From UPXZ01 sp047973025 (GTDB taxonomy: Bacteria > Bacteroidota > Bacteroidia > Bacteroidales > Paludibacteraceae), in the NCBI GenBank assembly GCA_047973025.1, contig JBKEBE010000006.1, forward strand, positions 1 to 64,000: a stretch of DNA of 64,000 nt, given 5' to 3'. The position numbers and the translations under genes are program-made. This document shows positions 22,798 through 31,161 of the stretch, piece by piece. The notes under the pieces were generated by a model. That model was given only the letters and a program-made list of their open reading frames with translations. It did not search any database and was not told where the DNA came from. Within the stretch, counting starts at the first letter, position 1, and each line of letters starts with the position of its first letter.

Positions 22798-24027
22798 TTA
22801 CAAAGATGTTGGCTTATAATTTAGTTTGTTGAGTTTTCCCGCCAATATATTCATATCATTTTGAATTTTATTTGTGGTAACGCGGGCGTAGATTTGCGTT
22901 GTTTTTATGTTCGTATGGCCCAGCATTCGAGAAACTGTTTCAATAGGAACGCCCTTGGAGAGCGTAACTGTGGTTGCGAAACTATGGCGCGCAATGTGAA
23001 ATGTTAAATTCTTGTCAATTCCACATAAATCGGCAATTTCCTTTAAATAATCGTTTACTTTTTGATTACTTGGAACGGGAAATAAATGTTCATCTACACG
23101 CAGTGGCTCGTATTTCTTTATCAACTGCATCGGTATATCCAATAAGACAATATTGCTTCTCACATCGGTTTTTTCACGCTTGGTATTGATCCAAAAGCTT
23201 CCGTTTTCTTGAACGATGTTATGTATTGTCAATTGTTTTACGTCGATATAAGCCAATCCTGTAAAACAAGAAAAGATGAAAATATCCCGCACACGTTCCA
23301 GTCTTTCCGAAGGAAGTTTTTTGTTGAGTATTTTTTTGAGTTCTTCGTCCGTCAAATACCCCCGGTCTTCTCGTTCCATCCTGATTTTGAAGTTGGCAAA
23401 CGGATCGAAGTGCAGGTAGCCGGAATTTCGGGCAAAAATCACGATGGTTTTGAAGCGGCGCATTGTACGGGCAACGGTGTTCGGCTTGCATTCACGAGTA
23501 GTTTTCAGGAACAAATCAAATCCGTTAACAAACTCATAATTCAGCTCATTTAGACGAATATCATCACGACCATATTTATGCTGAATAAATTCTTTTAGTC
23601 GTTTAGTGGTGGTTTCATATTTTCCATAAGTGGATTTTTTTCGTGTAATACCTACTTGTGCTTTGAAATTTTCGTTGTATTTTTCTGCTGTTTGTAATAG
23701 GGTGGTAATTTCACCCTCATTTTTCCCTTGTAGCACAGCCTTGTATTTCTCCATACTCAATTCGTTATCGGCAAAATAAAGTTGATTGAAAAGCGAATGT
23801 AGTTGGCTGGTAAATTGGTCTATCTGCAGATTGCTTTCTACCGCTTCCTGTGTCCGACCTTTCAAGTGGCTGGTTTTAGCATTCCACAAAGATACATTGA
23901 CATTTATTCCGGTACTCAAAACAAAATATTCTTTACCCAAATAAATTCTTGCCATCAGAGGTGACTTACCTTCTTTGTTCTTGTAGTTGTTTCTAATGTA
24001 GTAAGAAACCTTAAATTGTTTACTCAT
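22798..24027 (-). CDS. int: tyrosine integrase of the ICE
   Basis: A 409-residue tyrosine recombinase. An N-terminal arm-binding domain (residues 1-95) precedes a SAM-like core-binding domain (about 110-205) and a catalytic domain with HIAR (His344, Arg347), LGH (His371) and the nucleophile TQIYAR (Tyr380). The first catalytic arginine is replaced by alanine in FTGLAYID (residue 259). IntDOT of CTnDOT also lacks this arginine. The gene faces away from tRNA-Gly 313 bases off, as expected for an enzyme that inserts the element at the tRNA 3' end. Confidence 0.92.
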   Translation of the reverse strand: MSKQFKVSYYIRNNYKNKEGKSPLMARIYLGKEYFVLSTGINVNVSLWNAKTSHLKGRTQEAVESNLQIDQFTSQLHSLFNQLYFADNELSMEKYKAVLQGKNEGEITTLLQTAEKYNENFKAQVGITRKKSTYGKYETTTKRLKEFIQHKYGRDDIRLNELNYEFVNGFDLFLKTTRECKPNTVARTMRRFKTIVIFARNSGYLHFDPFANFKIRMEREDRGYLTDEELKKILNKKLPSERLERVRDIFIFSCFTGLAYIDVKQLTIHNIVQENGSFWINTKREKTDVRSNIVLLDIPMQLIKKYEPLRVDEHLFPVPSNQKVNDYLKEIADLCGIDKNLTFHIARHSFATTVTLSKGVPIETVSRMLGHTNIKTTQIYARVTTNKIQNDMNILAGKLNKLNYKPTSL

Positions 24028-24132
24028 AATATTGTTGTTTTTTATCTTTGTTTTTACTCTACAAAGATGGGGTTAAACATTTAATTATAAGTTGAATAGA
24101 GGTCTTTATTCAGGGCTTCATTATCACTCTTT

Positions 24133-24182
24133 TGCTACATTTTTTTGAAGGCTTTTGAATTGTAGCAGTTATTGTAGCAATG
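24133..24182. promoter_or_regulatory. candidate integrase or excisionase arm sites
   Basis: Three copies of the heptamer TGTAGCA lie in 50 bases: an inverted one at 24133-24140, and direct ones at 24161 and 24173. The last extends to TGTAGCAATG, identical to 519-528 in the tra leader. Their place between the integrase start and the tRNA is where arm-type sites are found in related systems. The assignment is inference. Confidence 0.45.
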
Positions 24183-24249
24183 AATGAACGGATATTGACT
24201 GCTAACGCTTACTAAAAAGCCGTCAATAGCATTCACTACAAAACAAAAA

Positions 24250-24281
24250 AACACCGTAAAACCATCGTTCTACAGTGTTTT
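24250..24281 (-). terminator. terminator downstream of tRNA-Gly
   Basis: AAACACCGTA (24250-24259) and TACAGTGTTT (24272-24281) form a 10-bp stem with one mismatch. On the minus strand it is followed by seven T residues. It lies about 60 bases after the tRNA, as an intrinsic terminator for it. Confidence 0.65.
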
Positions 24282-24339
24282 AATTCAATTGAAAGCATGT
24301 TTTTGATGCTAACTTGAAACCCTGAAAGGTTTCATTTTG

Positions 24340-24412
<73 letters not shown>

Positions 24413-24427
24413 ATATTTTATGGTATG

Positions 24428-24459
24428 CAAATTTACGTACAATTTCACGATGTTGCAAA
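24428..24459 (-). promoter_or_regulatory. promoter of tRNA-Gly
   Basis: On the minus strand TTTG (24456-24459), a 20-base spacer and TAAATTTG (24428-24435) match the Bacteroidetes consensus. The tRNA begins 15 bases further on. Confidence 0.7.
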
Positions 24460-24565
24460 TTTATGTGTATTTTTTTCTTTCGTTATTTTCGTAACTTCCG
24501 ACGATACGCGACGATAGTTGTGTATTGTTTGCAACAAGACAAAGACGAACGGTTGACATGAAATA

Positions 24566-24604
24566 ACAAAACGATTTTAATCGTCGAGATTAAAACCGTT
24601 TTGT
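24566..24604 (-). terminator. terminator of the DUF4890 gene
   Basis: A 17-bp stem with one mismatch (ACAAAACGATTTTAATC with GATTAAAACCGTTTTGT) around a five-base loop lies 22 bases past the stop of the minus-strand gene at 24627. The downstream arm ends TTTTGTTATTT on that strand. Confidence 0.65.
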
Positions 24605-24626
24605 CCGAGCGAAAAATGTGCTGTTT

Positions 24627-25076
24627 CTAACGTCTGTTGGAATTTTGTTTTCCTCTATTTCCTCTATCGTCTCTGTATTCCTTTGATTTCTGCATACGTT
24701 CATCACGAAGTTTCACGTATTCAGCCATTTTCTCTTTTCCGATGATTTGTTCAAGTTCTGCTTCATGCTGCTTACGATCTTTTTGCATTTCTTCTCTAAA
24801 CTTTTCACGGTCTGATTCATTATTTTTCTGATATTCAGCACGTTTTTTAGTCCTTTCTTCGTCCTTTTGCTTATAGAAATCAACTAATTTCGTTTTTTCA
24901 CCTTCTGTTAGGTTCAAGTCCTTAGCCATGCGTTCAGCGCGCTGTTCAGGAGTTATGTTCATTCCGCGTGGAGCCTCTGTACGGGCTTTTCTTTGTCCTC
25001 TATTCGCATTTTGCGCTATTGTACAGATATTTAGCGCGAAAATTGATGCCAATACTAATAATCCAATTTTTTTCAT
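24627..25076 (-). CDS. exported DUF4890 / Spy-CpxP-like protein
   Basis: A 149-residue periplasmic protein. A signal peptide of about 21 residues (MKKIGLLVLASIFALNICTIAQ) is followed by an extremely charged, all-helical body, with ITPEQRAERMAKDLNLTEGEK as the repeat-like core, then long Lys/Glu/Arg helices and a basic, Asn-rich tail. This fits DUF4890, related in layout to the Spy/CpxP chaperone-like stress proteins. It is a monocistronic gene with its own terminator. Role inferred from family. Confidence 0.72.
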   Translation of the reverse strand: MKKIGLLVLASIFALNICTIAQNANRGQRKARTEAPRGMNITPEQRAERMAKDLNLTEGEKTKLVDFYKQKDEERTKKRAEYQKNNESDREKFREEMQKDRKQHEAELEQIIGKEKMAEYVKLRDERMQKSKEYRDDRGNRGKQNSNRR

Positions 25077-25215
25077 ATGCTTTCAAATGGTTAAGTGAAT
25101 AAATAATGATATTCATTTGACCTTTTAAGCGCGAAATGGTTTAAAAGGGATAGTAACAAAGTGTCTTAATTTCAAAAAAACAGGACATAAAAAAGTATTG
25201 ATTAACTTCAAAGGA

Positions 25216-27174
25216 TCAGTTTACGATTACTTTAAACGAGCTGTTCAGGCTACTTTCTTCAACCACATTTACAATGTAAATACCTTTTTCTATCGGGATT
25301 ATCAGTTGGTTGGTCGTCGATATTTGCCGGTAAACCCTATTGCCGGCTACATTATAAATAGTTATTTTCGCATTGGGCAAAATTTCGGACAAAATTATTT
25401 CCTGATTTTTTGACCGGCAAATGATGGGGGGACTTGAAGGAGTGTTTACAGCACTGGGTGTATATCCTATTTTATTGTCAATCCACTCGATCCGTTCTCG
25501 GATATAGCTTTTAACACTTTCTACTTCGCCATAGTAGCTACCGTATATTTGCGGATTTTGATGCACATACGTATTCAAAATATTCCAGCGTTTGAAGTTG
25601 AGCTTTTGCGATTCGTTTAATTCCGCGCTAAGCGAATCGGCAACATTGTTTAAGGTCTGCTGTGTAATGATTTTATTGTCTCTGTAATGGGAATAAATTC
25701 TCTTTAAATCTTGTGTTGTTTGTGGATCTGAAAAAATTCGGTTTACAAAATCTCTGGCACCGGTCGCGGCACTTCCTTTGGTGCGATAAATCCAGTCGGA
25801 AAGAGAGTTGATCGGGTACGTTCGATTGTCGTTTTCGTAGGCAATGTCAAAATCCCAAACCGGACCGAAAAAAAACGTATTATTATCCCGATGCTTATAC
25901 ATATAGGTACTCCAGAATGTGTCTGTGTTCCCGCTTATTTCGCCTACTAAAAATAAGCGAAGAAAAGATTCCATATCGATGTATTTTCGATATCCGGATA
26001 CAGGGTCTCTGTAGTTTGCTGTATATAGTGTATTTTCCATATTGTTGAAAAATTGGATGATATAATTCCGTTGGATGCTGTTTATATCGTCGTCTTTCGG
26101 ATATTTGATGGTAACAGGAATCCGGTTGCGCGCCGATTCAAACCAAGATATTTCGGAGTAGGCATACGCGTCGATTTCGAGAAAATAACCACCCGATAAA
26201 TCGGGCAGGGAAACGGTTGTTTCAGCCATTTTTTCAATATCAACGCGTTGTTTCGCGACTTCAATTTGATCACAAAGTTGATATGTCCCTTTGTATTGAC
26301 CGTTTAAGATCACGTCAACCGCTTTGCCGGCAGGCGTGTATTCGAGCCCCAGTTTATTGCTCAAATCAAACGCGAGCAGATTTCTCATCAAAGTCTTATC
26401 GCCATAATTATTTATCAATGTCCAGCTTTTTTCTTTAGCAGGCATGCCGAGTAAACTGGTTTTATTAAACAACTTTATCCGATATGGTTTTTTGGGAAAA
26501 CTCCACGAAGCATTTCCTCGCCCTCTAATTTCTGTACTGTCGCTAAAAATCTCAGTTCCATTCTCCGAAACAACCGTAAAGATTCCTTTTAAATAAACTT
26601 CTTTGCTGGTAATGTCTTCTTCATTTCGGGTGTGGATAATTACGGTCGGGAGATTGGTTAGTTGATACAATTTGCTGTCATCTCCGACAGATTTTGTCCC
26701 ATAAAATTCCACTTCGGCAATGTTACACCGTGTGTCAACCGGTCCTTTATACCTCACGTATCTGAAAGCCCTTGAGTTGCTAACTGGTTTTTTTGTCAAG
26801 ACATTTTCCGTTGGAACATCCGTAATGACGTATAAGGGGAGTGCGTCCCCGAAATCTGGATTGTTCGCCCCCTCAAAAATTCCAAGCTCTACACGGCTGG
26901 GATGTCCGGGACGCGGGCAAAAAGCCACTTCTGTAATAACATGGGGTTCACCCAAATCAAGTCCGATCCAACCGTTATTTCTATCACAAGCCGCATACGT
27001 GTTTTGAAGATTACCATCGAAGACATTCGTGGGGGTGTTGACGGTACTCGAGCAAGCATAAGGAGAATAGTCAAACGCGTTAAAATCGCCGATAATTGTA
27101 CCTGTCAGTTTTTGTGAATGGAGTAAGCTAAAGAAAGGAAGACAGAGAGATAGGAATAGTAGTCGTTTCTTCAT
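25216..27174 (-). CDS. CotH-family secreted protein with type IX sorting tail
   Basis: A 652-residue exported protein. After a signal peptide (to about residue 20), residues 25-160 resemble a discoidin-like (F5/8 type C) carbohydrate-binding module (WIGLDLGEPHVITEVAF). Residues 190-560 are a CotH domain with RGRGNASWSFPKKPYRIKLF and the acidic active-site segment VWDFDIAYEND. The last 75 residues resemble a type A type IX sorting domain (ITIYNVAGNRVYR; GIYIVNVVE). CotH proteins are atypical kinases in spore formers; in Bacteroidota the substrate is unknown. It is probably cell-surface bound or released. Confidence 0.8.
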   Translation of the reverse strand: MKKRLLFLSLCLPFFSLLHSQKLTGTIIGDFNAFDYSPYACSSTVNTPTNVFDGNLQNTYAACDRNNGWIGLDLGEPHVITEVAFCPRPGHPSRVELGIFEGANNPDFGDALPLYVITDVPTENVLTKKPVSNSRAFRYVRYKGPVDTRCNIAEVEFYGTKSVGDDSKLYQLTNLPTVIIHTRNEEDITSKEVYLKGIFTVVSENGTEIFSDSTEIRGRGNASWSFPKKPYRIKLFNKTSLLGMPAKEKSWTLINNYGDKTLMRNLLAFDLSNKLGLEYTPAGKAVDVILNGQYKGTYQLCDQIEVAKQRVDIEKMAETTVSLPDLSGGYFLEIDAYAYSEISWFESARNRIPVTIKYPKDDDINSIQRNYIIQFFNNMENTLYTANYRDPVSGYRKYIDMESFLRLFLVGEISGNTDTFWSTYMYKHRDNNTFFFGPVWDFDIAYENDNRTYPINSLSDWIYRTKGSAATGARDFVNRIFSDPQTTQDLKRIYSHYRDNKIITQQTLNNVADSLSAELNESQKLNFKRWNILNTYVHQNPQIYGSYYGEVESVKSYIRERIEWIDNKIGYTPSAVNTPSSPPIICRSKNQEIILSEILPNAKITIYNVAGNRVYRQISTTNQLIIPIEKGIYIVNVVEESSLNSSFKVIVN

Positions 27175-27445
27175 ATTTTTCTTTTGTTAGAATGTTCATA
27201 ACATGACAAAATATACTTGCGTAAATCGCAAATAATGTATCACGATAAATCAAAAATGTACAGGGATGTAAAAAAGTAGCATTTACAGGTTGAACGCAAG
27301 ACATCAATTATCTTGACGCGGAGTCTAAAAATTCATTTTTTTGAAGTTTGGTAAAAAAAATGCAAACCCCGTTTACCTATTTTCTTAAAAAAATCAAAGG
27401 TATGTTTTTTTTCTGATTCTACAATCCATCTCATTAATTTATCAG

Positions 27446-27807
27446 CTATTTGCAACGTAAAATGTTTGAGCGAATCACTTGTTCACAACGAAACAAGTTA
27501 TAGGTTACATTTATCAATCCGATTATGCTTGTTGCTTTTACAACAAGGTTTACTGACTTCCAAATAAGCCGTTCATGTGCTGTTCGATAAATCCAAATAT
27601 TGTGTAAAGCGAACACAAGCCAAACTTGTTTGAGCATGGTTGATCTGTGTCCAATCATGACATAAACACATGTTCTCCCCTCGTCCCTGCATTGCGCTTT
27701 TTTTCTGTATTAAGAACTTCTCTCAAAGTATGCCTGAATGGCTCAAAATCAATAACTTTTCTTAGTATTTCAGCCGGATTACCCGGATGCTGAAAGTTTT
27801 GCAGCGC
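27446..27807 (-). pseudogene. deleted IS5-like transposase relic
   Basis: Two pieces of a transposase remain on the minus strand. The upstream piece (27655-27807) reads FQHPGNPAEILRKVIDFEPF and continues to EKKRNAG, like an IS5-family N-terminus. The downstream piece (27446-27658), in another frame, ends IGLINVTYNLFRCEQVIR, like the family's C-terminal segment. The DDE core between them is missing. No terminal inverted repeats were found, so this is an old decayed insertion. The rest of 27175-28022 shows no gene. Confidence 0.6.
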
Positions 27808-28053
27808 TTATTTGTTCTTCTAATTGACCTCTATTTCCGGTTGTTTTATATTTGTACATCTGTTTGATTGCTTAGTACATAAATTTATATTTAAGGTATT
27901 GATTATAATTGTTCCAATTCGTAGAGGTTCCATGACATGATGGAGCAGAATACTTGTTGAAATGACGCAACAACATCTCTTAAAACATTTTATTTTTTCA
28001 CGGATATTTATTAAAAAATGAGTACATTTGTATCTTGTTGCAAAAAAAAATAC

Positions 28054-28656
28054 ATGCAGAAAGAGATAAAAATTCATATAGCCGGAATGATATTCAACCA
28101 GTCAATGGGTGGCACTTATTCGTTGATTCTGAGTGAAGATGAAGGATTAAAAAGACGATTTTCAGTATTGATAGGTGAAGCGGAAGCCCAATCTATTGCC
28201 CTGAAATTAAATAACACCAAATCTCCCAGACCACTTTCGCACGATTTGATGAATATTATTATTCGGGAATTGAATGCCCGTATGGTAAAAGTGCTTATAT
28301 ACGAAATGGTCAATGATATTTTTTACGCCGAAATATATCTAGCCCAAAACGATAAACCAATCGTGATTGATGCCAGAACTTCTGACGCTGTTGCTTTGGC
28401 TGTACGATGTAACGCGCCTATTTTCATTAATTCCGATATTCTTGATATTGTAGGGACCGTAATCAATGATGATGAAATCGCCGATGCTAAACAATCTTTT
28501 TCCGAAAAAGATATTGTAATCAAAGAATTAACCATCGAGAAAGTAAGATACCTTTCGCTAACTAAACTTACTAGCTTGTTGACTAAGGCTATAGACGAAG
28601 AAAATTATGAAATCGCAGCCTTAATCAGGGATGAGATTGACTTAAGAAAAAGATGA
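28054..28656 (+). CDS. bifunctional nuclease family protein (DUF151) with UVR-like tail
   Basis: A 200-residue protein. Residues 1-135 are the DUF151 domain (ARTSDAVALAVRCNAPIF is its hallmark, with VLIGEAEAQSIAL earlier). The C-terminal 40 residues (LTKLTSLLTKAIDEENYEIA) resemble a UvrB/UvrC helical motif. DUF151 proteins have reported DNase and RNase activity. The ATG at 28054 is chosen over 28018 because a promoter -7 element, TACATTTG (28023-28030), lies inside the longer frame. The permease gene follows 82 bases later. Confidence 0.85.
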   Translation: MQKEIKIHIAGMIFNQSMGGTYSLILSEDEGLKRRFSVLIGEAEAQSIALKLNNTKSPRPLSHDLMNIIIRELNARMVKVLIYEMVNDIFYAEIYLAQNDKPIVIDARTSDAVALAVRCNAPIFINSDILDIVGTVINDDEIADAKQSFSEKDIVIKELTIEKVRYLSLTKLTSLLTKAIDEENYEIAALIRDEIDLRKR

Positions 28657-28738
28657 ACCGGAACTAAAAAACCCTTGTCCCAATTAAATTCTACGATATG
28701 TACTTATTTTGTTACTTGTAAAACAACAAATCAATCCC

Positions 28739-30037
28739 ATGAATACGAAACTTCGACTGATTATCATGAATTTTCTCCAATTTGCGATTTGGGGAGCGTA
28801 CCTTACATCTATGTCGCGCTACCTCGGTCCGGCAGGATTGGGAGCACACATCGGAATTTTTTATTCCGTTCAAGGAATTGTCTCTATTTTTATGCCCGCC
28901 TTGGTGGGTATTATTGCAGACAGATGGGTGCCTGCGCAAAAATTGCTTGGTATTTGTCACGCATTAGCCGGAATTTTTATGATTACAGCCGGCTGGTACG
29001 GAATCAACGCCGGGAATACGGTCGATTTTACGACTTTGTTTTCATTCTATACGTTAAGTGTTGCATTTTACATGCCGACGCTGGCGCTTTCCAACTCCGT
29101 AGCATACAACGTTCTGGAGCAGAATGGTTTGGATACGGTAAAAGCTTTTCCACCAATTCGCGTGTTCGGAACTATCGGTTTTATTATTTCCATGTGGACG
29201 GTCGATTTATTGGGGTTTCAAACTACGCCGATTCAATTCGTGTTCAGCGGTATTATCGGACTTGTATTAGCTGTTTACGCATTCACGCTTCCTAATTGCC
29301 CGGTAAACAAATCTGTGGAAAAGAAATCGTTTGTAGAAGCTGCCGGACTTAACGCGTTCCGGCTTTTCAAAGATAAAAAAATGGCAATTTTCTTCATTTT
29401 CTCCATGTTTCTGGGCGTTTCGCTACAAATAACAAACGGTTTTGCCAATCCTTTTATTTCTAGTTTTGAAGCAGTTAATGAATACGCGAATACATTCGGT
29501 GTACAGCATTCCAACATACTGATTTCACTTTCACAAATTTCGGAAACTTTATGTATCCTACTCATCCCGTTCTTTTTACGACGTTTTGGTATAAAAACCG
29601 TGATGCTTATTGCGATGTTTGCCTGGGTAATACGATTCGGATTTTTTGGACTCGGCGATCCGGGTAGTGGCGTGTGGTTACTCGTTTTATCGATGTTGGT
29701 ATATGGTGTTGCCTTTGACTTCTTCAATGTATCCGGTTCGTTATATGTCAACAAAGAAACCGATCATTCGATTCGTTCGAGCGCACAAGGTTTATTTATG
29801 CTGATGACGAATGGCATTGGTGCTACAATAGGGACATTAGGCGCACAAGCTGTTGTGAATCGATACTGTCAATGGACAGATGTAGCTGTAGAAGGGGGCA
29901 CAAAATCGCTACTTATCGGGAATTGGCAGGCGGTTTGGTTTATTTTCGCGGCTTATGCCCTCGTTATTGCCATTTTATTCTGGATACTGTTTCGATACAA
30001 ACATGTAAAAGAAGATGTGCAGGAGATAAAACATTAG
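28739..30037 (+). CDS. nucleoside permease, NupG/XapB-type MFS
   Basis: A 432-residue inner-membrane transporter with about 12 hydrophobic helices. The N-terminal MNFLQFAIWGAYLTSMSRYL, the first-loop IADRWVPAQKLLGICH and the PTLALSNSVAYNVLE segment are characteristic of the nucleoside:H+ symporter branch of the major facilitator superfamily. It should import nucleosides such as adenosine, uridine or xanthosine. The ATG at 28739 gives the family N-terminus; a TTG at 28709 is less likely. It is paired with the nuclease-family gene upstream, perhaps for nucleotide salvage. Confidence 0.85.
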   Translation: MNTKLRLIIMNFLQFAIWGAYLTSMSRYLGPAGLGAHIGIFYSVQGIVSIFMPALVGIIADRWVPAQKLLGICHALAGIFMITAGWYGINAGNTVDFTTLFSFYTLSVAFYMPTLALSNSVAYNVLEQNGLDTVKAFPPIRVFGTIGFIISMWTVDLLGFQTTPIQFVFSGIIGLVLAVYAFTLPNCPVNKSVEKKSFVEAAGLNAFRLFKDKKMAIFFIFSMFLGVSLQITNGFANPFISSFEAVNEYANTFGVQHSNILISLSQISETLCILLIPFFLRRFGIKTVMLIAMFAWVIRFGFFGLGDPGSGVWLLVLSMLVYGVAFDFFNVSGSLYVNKETDHSIRSSAQGLFMLMTNGIGATIGTLGAQAVVNRYCQWTDVAVEGGTKSLLIGNWQAVWFIFAAYALVIAILFWILFRYKHVKEDVQEIKH

Positions 30038-30065
30038 TGGCTTTCAGCTCCGATAGTGGTTAAGG

Positions 30066-30085
30066 TATCTATCTATCTATCTATC
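30066..30085. repeat. (TATC)5 tetranucleotide tract
   Basis: Five perfect TATC units lie 28 bases after the permease stop. No gene starts nearby, so a phase-variation role is not supported. Confidence 0.8.
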
Positions 30086-30422
30086 TGTTTTGTTGCGTAC
30101 TGTTTTAATTTAGTTATTGATTGATAATCAGTTGATAACAAATGTTTTGTGTTTACGACTTTTGGAAGTAGCATCTGTATCTCAAAAATAGCGACATCAT
30201 CAACCTGTTACTGTTAGAACTATATTCCCGACTAATATTCTCTAAAAAAAGGGCTAATCGATAGGTAGATATTAACGAGTTAGGGTCAATGTAAAAAAAG
30301 AGAGCTCATCATATCAGCAGTAAAACATTTCTAAAAAATTTAAGAAAATTCATCAAAAAATAACTTGCAGACTAAAAATTTATTATTATTATTATTTTTG
30401 TTGCTTATAATCAACAAAAGAA

Positions 30423-30479
30423 TTTAATATAACTCAGAAATCCACCTTCATAGAAAGTGGATTTCTGAGTTATATTAAA
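30423..30479 (-). terminator. 23-bp perfect hairpin after the XRE operon
   Basis: TTTAATATAACTCAGAAATC and three more bases (30423-30445) are perfectly complementary to 30457-30479, with an 11-base loop that can itself pair (TTC ATA GAA). It begins 5 bases after the stop of the minus-strand small gene. It is unusually long and AT-rich for a terminator and could be a miniature transposable element or an RNA stabiliser. 30086-30422 shows no gene, only AT-rich sequence with an ATT-repeat tract. Confidence 0.6.
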
Positions 30480-30484
30480 TCTGA

Positions 30485-30628
30485 TTATACAGCTTCGTGA
30501 ATATTGTTTATAGGTCTTGATGAACGTATCATAGCTTCTTTAGCTTTCATACCTCCTTCAAGAATTGAAGATTCAATTAATTCTTTAAAATTATCGACAG
30601 CTTGTTGAATTGTTATCAAATTTGTCAT
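30485..30628 (-). CDS. 47-residue protein overlapping the XRE gene
   Basis: A short frame starts MTNLITIQQAVDNFKELIES and ends SSRPINNIHEAV. Its start lies 38 bases inside the 3' end of the XRE regulator gene in a different frame, and it stops just before the long hairpin. The helical, charged composition is protein-like. The tight overlap suggests a translationally coupled partner of the regulator. No family is recognised. Confidence 0.45.
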   Translation of the reverse strand: MTNLITIQQAVDNFKELIESSILEGGMKAKEAMIRSSRPINNIHEAV

Positions 30629-30830
30629 TATTAAAAAATTCTTTTAAGGAAAATCCAAGTGCGTTTGAGACCTTTTCAATATTTACAATCGAAATATTTC
30701 GTTGACCATTTTCAACACTTGCAATATAACTTCTGTCTAAATCGGCAGTATAAGCCAAGTCTTTTTGAGACATTTTTTTTATCTCTCTTAACTCTTTTAT
30801 TCTTAACCCGATTTTAGATTTTGCATTCAT
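30591..30830 (-). CDS. XRE-family HTH regulator
   Basis: A 79-residue protein that is almost only a helix-turn-helix domain: RIKELREIKKMSQKDLAYTA, then DLDRSYIASVENGQRN, then VSNALGFSLKEFF. It has the size of restriction-modification controller (C) proteins and small antitoxins, but no restriction or toxin gene is next to it. It likely represses its own promoter and controls the overlapping 47-residue partner. Low GC and isolated context suggest an acquired or remnant cassette. Confidence 0.8.
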   Translation of the reverse strand: MNAKSKIGLRIKELREIKKMSQKDLAYTADLDRSYIASVENGQRNISIVNIEKVSNALGFSLKEFFNNDKFDNNSTSCR

Positions 30831-30986
30831 ACTGCAAAGATTACATTTTGTTGACTATAAGCCAAAGACTATAAGTAACATCTCGATATTGTTCTAAAAA
30901 AAATGATTACTTTTGAAAAGATAAACAAGAAAAGCACATACACTCAACGTCAGCTATATGCAATAGCGGCTTTAAGCTAATTGTAT

Positions 30987-31065
30987 AAGTTCTGCATCCC
31001 GCTCAAACTACGCAGCGGCTTGACAGGAAACTACCCCGAAATCTGCCACTACTCATACAATTTAC
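30987..31065. repeat. 79-bp direct repeat upstream of fic (copy A)
   Basis: Identical to 32315-32393 at 75 of 79 positions. Just outside and inside its ends are AATTGTATAAG (30979-30989) and CTCATACAATT (31052-31062), a 10-of-11 inverted repeat. The pair of copies flanks the Fic gene. Confidence 0.8.
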
Positions 31066-31161
31066 TGTTAGAACCAATGGAACGGATGCGGAGAATAAAG
31101 GCGTTAATCTCCTTAAATATGCAGGGAAAAATTATTATATTTGTCGCAAATTTAATTTGAT

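Noticed and set aside
30066..30085. (TATC)5 as a phase-variation switch
   Set aside because: It lies after a stop codon with no gene start or promoter nearby.
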